This document shows positions 57,004 through 64,000 of a stretch of 64,000 nucleotides of DNA, piece after piece. The stretch is from Sepiola atlantica. Its lineage: Eukaryota; Mollusca; Cephalopoda; Sepiida; Sepiolidae. The stretch lies in contig OY744523.1 in assembly GCA_963556195.1 (NCBI GenBank), forward strand, positions 74,534,945 to 74,598,944, given 5' to 3'. The position numbers and the translations under genes were made by a program. The notes below the pieces were generated by a model that saw only the letters and a program-made list of their open reading frames with translations, made no database searches and was not told the DNA's origin. The stretch's first letter is position 1. Each line of letters opens with the position of its first letter.

Positions 57004-57795
57004 AAAATCATATGGGATATGAATGTACAAACAGACAAACCCATAACAGCAAGGAGACCGGATATGATAATAATCAACAAGAAAGACAAATCCTGCAAAA
57101 TCGTGGACTTTGCCGTTCCAGCAGACCACAGAGTGAAGATCAAAGAGACGGAAAAAAGAAGCAAATATACTGAACTTGCCAGAGAATTGAAAGAGATATG
57201 GAACATGAAGAAAGTCAGTATAACACCAATAATCATAGGAGCACTAGGAACAGTCCCCCAAAACATGGAGCAAAGACTAGGAGAAATAGGAATCAAAGGG
57301 ATAACTGAGACCATACAAAGGACAGTAATGATCAAAACAGCTACAATCCTGAGAAATGTCCTCGAATACGGAAACCAACCCACATAAGCAACGAATGGAG
57401 AACAAACACATGGAAGCACAAGACAACAGAACCGGGGAAAATACAACCGCACGGGAGAAGCGCAAGCATAGACTGACGCCACGAAAATTATAGATAGAGG
57501 GTCGAGGAGGGAAAACGCAAACCATGCCTCCACTGGAAGAGTGCGGACAGCTCTGAGACCTTGGCGTGTTGCCACTCGGACCCCAGATGGTACTAATGGC
57601 CCTTATCAGCGGGAAACCGGTGGTGGGTGGCTGTTGAGATACCGCAAGGTCATCAGCGGTGATGAACGAAAAGAGGTGGAGCATACTGGAAGTCTGAGGA
57701 GACTTGTTGTCACTCAGACTCCAGGGAATATCACAGGTTGTTGGCAGTGGGCGATCACTGACGATGACCAGTGTGATAACTCCTAGTGAGTAAAT
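57004..57795 (+). mobile_element. RLE-type LINE, 5'-truncated copy 1
   Basis: A C-terminal coding part (57004-57387) plus about 400 bases of 3' untranslated region, ending gtgataactcctagtgagtaaata and then TAA repeats. It is bounded on both sides by TAA-type arrays. The 3' untranslated part is the source of the related fragments at 45326-45573 and 45650-45840. Confidence 0.85.
57019..57387 (+). CDS. LINE endonuclease-domain C-terminus (open)
   Basis: 122 residues without a stop, plus a few in-frame residues upstream to the array (IIWDMNVQTD). ARRPDMIIINKKDKSCKIV, then DFAVPADHRVKIKETEK, gives the RPD...K...VD core of the restriction-like endonuclease found at the C-terminus of R2/R4-type LINEs. 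It continues with KYTELARELKEIWNMK, ITPIIIGALGTVP and ATILRNVLEYG. It is a fragment of a longer pol protein but well preserved, which argues for a fairly young copy. It is not expected to be expressed alone. Confidence 0.7.
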   Translation: MNVQTDKPITARRPDMIIINKKDKSCKIVDFAVPADHRVKIKETEKRSKYTELARELKEIWNMKKVSITPIIIGALGTVPQNMEQRLGEIGIKGITETIQRTVMIKTATILRNVLEYGNQPT

Positions 57796-57809
57796 AATAA
57801 TAATAATAA
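57787..57809. repeat. TAA tail between two LINE copies
   Basis: About six TAA units joining copy 1 to the 5' end of copy 2. Confidence 0.85.
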
Positions 57810-59300
57810 CGTACTACATCTAAAAGACGATACAGACAGACTACGTGAAGAGAAACGAAGGCGGAAGAAGACTGGTAAGTATAGAAGACTGTGTGACGGC
57901 ACTAAATAGGAGCTGGAGAAATACATAAACCAGAACACAGAAAGGCTGATCACTGCAGCAAAATACACCGTCCTAACGAACAACTCAGGGGTCAGCGAAA
58001 CCTGACACAAACAGACAAGAAAAGGAAAGTGGGAAGAAAAGCAACTAAATGGGCGTTTCATAAGAATGAGAAGAGAAGAGACGCACGAGAATTGTTGGGC
58101 ATGGCTGAGAAAAGGATACCTGAACAGAGAAACTGAATCCCTACTGACCGCTGCACAAAACAATGCGATAAGGATCAACTACATTAAAGCTAAATAGATA
58201 AAACCCAGGAAAACAGTAAATGCAGATTGTGCGGACAAATAGGCGAAACAGTAAATCACATAATAAGTGAATGCCCCAAACTGCCCCCCCCCAAAAAAAA
58301 TACAAAAATAGGCATGACTGCGTGGGGAAAGAAGTACACTGAAGCTATACAAATAAATGCATTTCGAACACTCGGACAAATGGTACACATATACACCAGA
58401 GATAGTAGTCGAAAACGAAAAACACAACATCCTCTGGGATATGGAGGTACAAACAGATAAACTCATACAATCAAGGAGATCAGATGTCAAATAGTCAACT
58501 AGATAGAAAAATCCTGCCAAATCGTAGATTTTGTCGTCCCAGCTGACCACAGGGTGAAGACCAAGAAGACAGAAAAACGAACCAAATACACGGAACTTGC
58601 CAGGGAATTAAAAATGATATGGAGTATGAAGAAAGTAAACATAATACTAATAATCGTAGCAGCACCCTAGTCCTGAAGAACCTGGAAAAAAGACTGGGAG
58701 AAATTGGAATAAAAAGGAAAACGGACGGCAATGATAAAAATAGTTGACATCTTAAGGAAAATCTTTTAATGCGGAAACTTTTCCACATAAGCTATGAAGA
58801 CTAACCGATCACATACAAGGTGTAATAGGAAGAAAACAAAATCACATAAAGAGCATCACAAGAACTCAAGGAACAAAAACTGCAAAAAAATTCATAAACT
58901 ACGTTCCCCCCCCCCCCCAAAAAAAAGTGATGGCACCAGCCTGGCTGATACGATACAGAAGCGTCATGAAGGATCAAGGAGGATGAAAAAGACAGAAGAA
59001 GGATAGCACTAACCATACCTCTGCTGGAAGAGTGCGGAGAGCGCTGGGACATTGGAGAGGCTTATTGCCACCAAAATCCTAGAGAAGAACAATGGTCGTT
59101 ACCAACGAGAAATCGATGGTAAACGTCTGTTGTGATAACGCACATTCATTTGCAGTAGTTATCGAAAAGGGTGGAGAGCACTGGAAATCTGGGGAGACTT
59201 GTTGTCACTCAGACTCCAGGGAACACTACTGGTGATTATCAGTGAGCAATCACTGATTACTGCCTGTGTGAGAACTCCTTGTGTGTAAATAATAATAATA
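57810..59300 (+). mobile_element. RLE-type LINE, 5'-truncated copy 2
   Basis: Longer but more decayed than copy 1. It has the zinc-binding CRLCGQIGETVNHIISECPKL (CCHC) at 58220-58283, then broken endonuclease-domain sequence (SCQIVDFVVPADHRVK near 58515-58560, KYTELARELKMIWSMKKV) and a 3' untranslated region at 58790-59290 ending aactccttgtgtgtaaataataa. Upstream (57990-58160) reads like the region between RT and zinc finger (TKWAFHKNEKRRDARELLG). Confidence 0.8.
58200..58790 (+). pseudogene. LINE CCHC plus endonuclease domain (broken)
   Basis: C-X2-C...H-X4-C ligands are visible in CRLCGQIGETVNHIISEC. A poly-C/poly-A stretch (58284-58302) interrupts the frame, and stops follow in the nuclease core. 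The RPD of copy 1 is lost here (RCQIVN-type reading), so the domain is inactive. Confidence 0.7.
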
Positions 59301-59343
59301 ATAATATTAATAATAATAATAATAATAACAACAACAACAACGT
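59288..59343. repeat. TAA/ACA tail repeat
   Basis: TAA units turning into CAA units. LINE copy 2 ends in it. Confidence 0.85.
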
Positions 59344-59344
59344 T

Positions 59345-59861
59345 GGGAATCCTCATCCTCACCACCAGCAGCTTCATCATCAGCATCAATTTCACATTAA
59401 AATGATAAACCATAAACCCATATGAATTTGATGTGCGTGCGGGTTTGGGTATTAATTAAGCCGGCGCTCTTTGCTACTCGACTGAATACATTGTTAATGA
59501 GCGTGGAAAGACTTCGGAAAACGGTCGACGGTGCGGTTAGAAAAGAGAAGTATTAGTTGTAGAAATGATAATAAGAACTCAAATAGAGCGAATATCTGAT
59601 GATTGACAAAGTGAAATAATATTGCTGTCGATAAATATAAAATAGAGAGAAAAGCATAATATATAATCGAAAAAAGTGGACACACTGAGAAAGATGCCTC
59701 TGTTTATACCCGAAAATGGTAGTACAGTAGCCTAGTAGATTATTTATTTATTATGTGTGAACGAAAAACGATAATGTTTATTTATTTGTATGCATATATT
59801 TGCTTTATTATGACCGCTCACGACAGACTAATAAATAAATCAACAAAGTAAATACACACAC

Positions 59862-59862
<1 letters not shown>
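59345..59862. other. No gene seen
   Basis: Mixed composition to 59500, then AT-rich. No supported feature. Confidence 0.45.

Positions 59863-59863
<1 letters not shown>

Positions 59864-59938
<75 letters not shown>
59864..59938. repeat. (AT)n microsatellite
   Basis: About 37 AT units, upstream of the short Penelope-related element. Confidence 0.95.
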
Positions 59939-59940
<2 letters not shown>

Positions 59941-60037
59941 CACGCGTCGTTGAATACAACGGTATTTTCTCTCCTCGCTATTTTTTTTTGTTAATTTCTC
60001 GACGCGGAAGGAAGGATGAGAGTAATCCGACGTAATG

Positions 60038-60681
60038 GGAAATGAAAAAGAAAAAAACCAAGAGATATTTTTTTATATATATTCATCAACGTTTTCAGCC
60101 TCAAAAAAATTTCACACCCGACCACAACAAAACTCTCACCTCTCCCCTCTCACCTCTCCAACCCTTTTGACTATTTCCTTCACACTCTTACTCACCCCCG
60201 TCCATTTTCGAGTTATCTTCATTTTCTCAAATCTTTTTCTAAAACTATGATACAACCTACATGCTAAACACACAGAGTTTCCCGCTTCCTTCCTCTTTCC
60301 CCAGCCTCTCAAACTTCATGCCACACCTCACCACGACAAAAATCTCAGCCCCCCTTTCATCTCTCCCACCCTAAGGCCAATTCACTAATATTTTCACCCC
60401 TCTCCTATTTCACTGCTGCCTTAATGGTACCCACTCAAAGCTTTCCATATTCATTTCATTCTTCGCCACCACTGACTTCTCACAGCCTAGACTCTCCTCC
60501 AGAGCTCACAGTAGTCACGGCTACTATTTTTCCTTTATCAGTCCATCATGTCAACCCAAAATTTCGATGTACTTGCATGACATTTTTCTTCAAATTATTA
60601 TCCTGGAGAAGTCTTACAATTAAGACGAAACGTTGATGAATATATATAAAAAATATCTCTTGGGTTTTTCCTTTTTCATTT

Positions 60682-60683
<2 letters not shown>
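60038..60683 (+). mobile_element. Short Penelope-related element with inverted ends
   Basis: The ends 60038-60096 and 60625-60683 are inverted repeats of about 59 bases with few differences, of the same family as the ends of the 49325-50590 element (both contain atcaacgtttt / aaacgttgat). A hammerhead-like core lies at 60603-60631 (+): CTGGAGA, stem GTCTT/AAGAC with loop acaatt, GAAAC. The 650-bp interior is C- and T-rich with no reverse transcriptase; open frames there look like chance. TA arrays flank both ends. Confidence 0.65.

Positions 60684-60730
<47 letters not shown>
60684..60730. repeat. (TA)n microsatellite
   Basis: About 23 TA units abutting the element end. Confidence 0.95.
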
Positions 60731-60734
<4 letters not shown>

Positions 60735-61840
60735 TCATTTAAATTCATACAACAATTTGGTTAATAGGTCAATAGTGTATATATAACTAGAGTTCAACAT
60801 ATAATCATTCAATAAATGTTCCGAATTTATTTAAAACATATTTATTCATACAAGTGTTTCTGATCATTTCAAAAGCATTTTTTCTTGATAGAATATACAC
60901 AAGAAAAATTATATCATAAAATCTTAACATCATAAAATCATAATATTGTAACGATAAGATGTAGTAAAAAGCTTTTAAACTGTCTGATTTTTAACGCTTC
61001 CGAAACATTCGAAACTTTAAAGCGTAACGAAGGTTTTTAAACTATTTTTATACTTCCTTTTACACATATCTTAACCGGGAGTAAGGTGGGCGCCTATTTT
61101 AACCATATATGTGTGATGTGGATTTTTAACCTTAAATTTGTTTCTCTATCTTTTCAACACAAAACTTCAGTACTAATCAATATCCTAATTTAACTGTTAC
61201 CTTTATTCGCTTTCTTTAATCTTTTTATGTGATCCTCGTCTTCTGTCGTTGATATCTTCTTTCTCTCCCTGCTAGAGATCAGTATGGTAGTGTATATGTT
61301 GACAAACTTGTATTTTGCGACAAAAGTGGAGTCATAGACAGAGTTAGATAGGTCCCAAGGGGCTTTTATTAATCTTCTCTATTTTAACAACGTCGGGAAA
61401 AGAGGGCGGTGATATCTTATATTTTTAATAATTTACTTTAATATCACTTGAGGCAACAATAACGTCACGCACAGAATATATCTTGAACCGTACAATAACA
61501 TATCTGCCCCTTTTACTACTAATTGTCCGAACATGCTTAACTATCCACGAACCGTAGTTAATTATTTTTTGTTTCAACATGATTATCTAACTACCAAAAA
61601 ACAACATTTGTCTTTTTCTGGCAAAGCCAGACAATAAAAAAAATTAAACAAAAAAATCCACGGCTTCTCTCTATTTACGATAAAAATTACACAACAATAT
61701 TACATACAAAGACAAAAAAAGGTCATTCATATCTAACAAACAAAACACAATTCAAATAGCTAGGATTCAACATACTTTTCAAAGAAATAAAATGCGTAAA
61801 ACACAATGAAAAACACCCTTTTTACTGTGTGTAAAATTGC
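60731..61840. other. No gene seen
   Basis: AT-rich with a slightly GC-richer part at 61240-61520. No supported frame, RNA or terminal repeat. Confidence 0.45.
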
Positions 61841-61925
61841 AAATTATAAGGCAATACAATGCAGAAGTGTAACGGATATACTATGTCTATCTATTACACC
61901 TCTACATTGTATTGCCTTATAATTT
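61841..61925. repeat. 32-bp inverted repeat beside TA array
   Basis: Arms 61841-61872 and 61894-61925 pair with two mismatches around a 21-base loop. The right arm abuts the TA array, like other foldbacks in the window. Confidence 0.88.
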
Positions 61926-61928
61926 TAC

Positions 61929-61931
<3 letters not shown>

Positions 61932-62000
<69 letters not shown>
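61932..62000. repeat. (TA)n microsatellite
   Basis: About 34 TA units. Confidence 0.95.
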
Positions 62001-62004
<4 letters not shown>

Positions 62005-62203
62005 TGGAAGGTTTTAAACTATTAAAACTATATGGGAAATAAAAACAAACACTTTCAGTCCAAAGTCCTTCGGTGGAAAATAACATTGCTTATAAGTTAA
62101 TTTACTTTTTACAGGCACTAAATTAGTTTACTTCCAAGAATTTACGCTAGTCTTAGCATTATTTAAGAGATCATTAGTTGATTACCATGAACAATTGCTT
62201 CGG

Positions 62204-62205
<2 letters not shown>

Positions 62206-62266
<61 letters not shown>

Positions 62267-62278
62267 TGTGGGGGTGGG

Positions 62279-62315
<37 letters not shown>
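62206..62315. repeat. Two TA arrays split by a G-rich spacer
   Basis: TA runs at 62206-62264 and 62281-62315 are separated by ggtgtgggggtggggtg. Confidence 0.95.
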
Positions 62316-62317
<2 letters not shown>

Positions 62318-63455
62318 TTATTCAATGTTTTTTTTCTTAGGGCTTTTTTGATATATTTAAATAACACAAAGTACATGCTAACATGTGACTTAGTCATGGG
62401 ATTAAGTAAAGTTTTAAAAAAGACTTTTAATGAAACAATTATGTAGTCATTTGTATGTAGTGTTGTGATGTATTATAAGGGTTAAACTGTCGTTAGATTT
62501 TGTGAGATGTAAGTCTAGAAATTGTATCGAGTTATTGTTTTTTGTTTTATGAGTGAAATTTATGTAGGGTTCGACCGTGTTTAATTTGTTTTTTGAATTT
62601 TCTATTTCTGTATTTTCAGGAAAGAAAAATCAAAATGTTGTCAATATATCTAAAGTATTCAGAATTATTGGGTAATCTAAATTTGAATGGGCAAGATTCT
62701 AGGAATTCTAGGAATAAGCAGATTAGTACTCTACTAAGAGGGTTACACATAGAGAGTCCGGAATTTTGTTTATCATACACTTACGGCAGTTGGTGTAAAT
62801 AACACCGTTGATTGTTACGGATACTATGATAGAAATCAACTCCAAGTAAATAAATATGAGAGGTCAACAAAGAGATCTAGAATAAATAACGAAAGCTAAT
62901 GGAGACGAAAATGAAAAGAAATTGCCTGGGAAGCATACGGAAGGAATGGTTTAATAAAGCGAATAATGAATAGAGAAATGGGTTAAAACAAATAAGAAAG
63001 TAAATAAAGAAGAAAACCTCGAAAGAAAGAAAGAAATGGCGTTGTAGCAAACAAAAGACTGCAAATAAGAGGAGAGCCACCGCGCTCCCTTTAAAGTTGT
63101 CAGAAAAGAGACTCTAGTGCACGCAATGTTTAAATAAAGGCTCGTATGAAGAATGCGGCCTTCAATAAGAGAGAGCAACCGGATGTTCCCAGCTGGCAAT
63201 CGGATTAGGCTGGAACGAGCCAATTCAATGATTACGTCATCATATGAGAAAACTGTTTACAGAAGTTGATTAATAGCCATTTTTCAAGAGATCTGAATTT
63301 CTTTGTTAGATTTTATTTCTGATTGGTCTTTATTATAAATCTTATATTTATTTTCATTATACTGAATTAAAATATATGTTTAATTGCCAGATATAAGAGA
63401 AATCTTGGCTTTTAAAAATTATTTTCAGATAGAAATCTATTTATAAATCTATGCA
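62316..63455. other. AT-rich DNA, no gene seen
   Basis: No supported gene or element. Open frames at 62593-62802 (+) and 62951-63223 (-) carry no recognisable motif. Confidence 0.45.
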
Positions 63456-63456
63456 T

Positions 63457-63499
<43 letters not shown>

Positions 63500-63500
63500 A
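63456..63500. repeat. (ATCT)n microsatellite
   Basis: About 11 tetranucleotide units. Confidence 0.95.
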
Positions 63501-64000
63501 GAAACGTTTTATATACGTGTGTATCACAGCTGACTGCGGATTTGGAATTTGGATTCCATGTCTTTATTGATATTACAAGAACTTTAACTTTTTTAATTTC
63601 ATAATTCAAAATAAAATGTAAGTAGAAAAAAACATTATGAACAAATGTTCCGGAATTGTTAGCATCAACTTTTACCCGACCAACAAACAACATTTTACGT
63701 CAAATCCTCTTCTGTATTTGAAGGGTTGTTTACTTTTAAGATAAACAATTATCATTAAAACAATTTCAACTAAAAACATACATACAACTATTTAATAATT
63801 GTTCGCTAATATATTTTAGACTTTAATAAGATTGTTTTTCTTTATAATTTTTTTCTTTATTTAGACAATCGAACCATTTTAGATATATACGGAGAAGTAA
63901 AAAAACCTACGTTGAACTCATTTACGTAGGTTAAAAAGATGACGTATATTCGTTGGATCAATTCGTTGGATGAATCGTTCGTCTTAACTTGCAATATTTG
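63501..64000. other. AT-rich DNA with a small hairpin
   Basis: No gene. Arms aacctacgt (63904-63912) and acgtaggtt (63924-63932) form a perfect 9-bp hairpin with an 11-base loop. 'attcgttgga' is repeated at 63948 and 63961. Confidence 0.5.

Noticed and set aside
56650..57575. Long - strand frames (159 and 296 residues) with poly-Ile/Leu stretches
   Set aside because: They read through a TAA/GAT microsatellite and the antisense strand of the LINE at 57004-57795. The + strand carries the real domain.

Overview
The window is AT-rich animal DNA with no host protein-coding gene that I can support. Very long (TA)n and (TAA)n microsatellites, many diverged transposon families, a spliceosomal intron inside one transposase relic, Penelope-like and Helitron sequences and a 6.8-kb satellite array point to an invertebrate metazoan. 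From remembered resemblance of the transposon proteins, a cephalopod mollusc (octopus-like) is my best guess; this is inference. The stretch is most likely intergenic or deep-intronic.

Layout. 1-5 kb: AT-rich DNA with a deleted mariner-type element (778-1323) and a perfect 35-bp hairpin (3147-3220). 5.08-9.19 kb: a decayed Ty3/Gypsy-like LTR retrotransposon on the + strand (gag, protease, RT, RNase H, integrase), set between TA microsatellites. 10.2-15.0 kb: a second LTR retrotransposon on the - strand with gag and protease, no recognisable RT or integrase, and LTRs built of tandem ~280-375-bp modules. 16.45-17.4 kb: a degenerate ~37-bp minisatellite. 17.5-20.6 kb: Penelope-related termini, a 5S rRNA-like sequence and microsatellites. 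23.35-25.5 kb: a Helitron helicase relic (-). 26.8-29.0 kb: a LINE with an R2-type endonuclease (-), a mariner-type element and a hammerhead-bearing foldback element. 34.9-35.4 kb: another LINE 3' end.

38.2-45.0 kb: about 53 copies of a ~128-bp satellite with internal segmental duplications. 45.2-47.6 kb: LINE 3' tails (-) separated by TTA arrays. 49.3-50.6 kb: a Penelope-like element (RT plus GIY-YIG remnants). 50.8-53.9 kb: a DNA transposon whose transposase keeps an in-frame intron, carrying a block of the same module found in the second LTR element. 57.0-59.3 kb: two head-to-tail LINE copies (+) in TAA arrays, as expected of a TAA-targeting (Dong/R4-like) LINE. 60.0-60.7 kb: a short Penelope-related element. 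The rest is AT-rich DNA, hairpins and microsatellites.

The recurring theme is that mobile elements and microsatellites are linked: Gypsy and Penelope pieces sit in (TA)n, LINE pieces sit in and end with (TAA)n. Short motifs matching the hammerhead ribozyme core (CUGANGA, stem II, GAAA) recur at ends of Penelope-related sequences, usually as inverted pairs.
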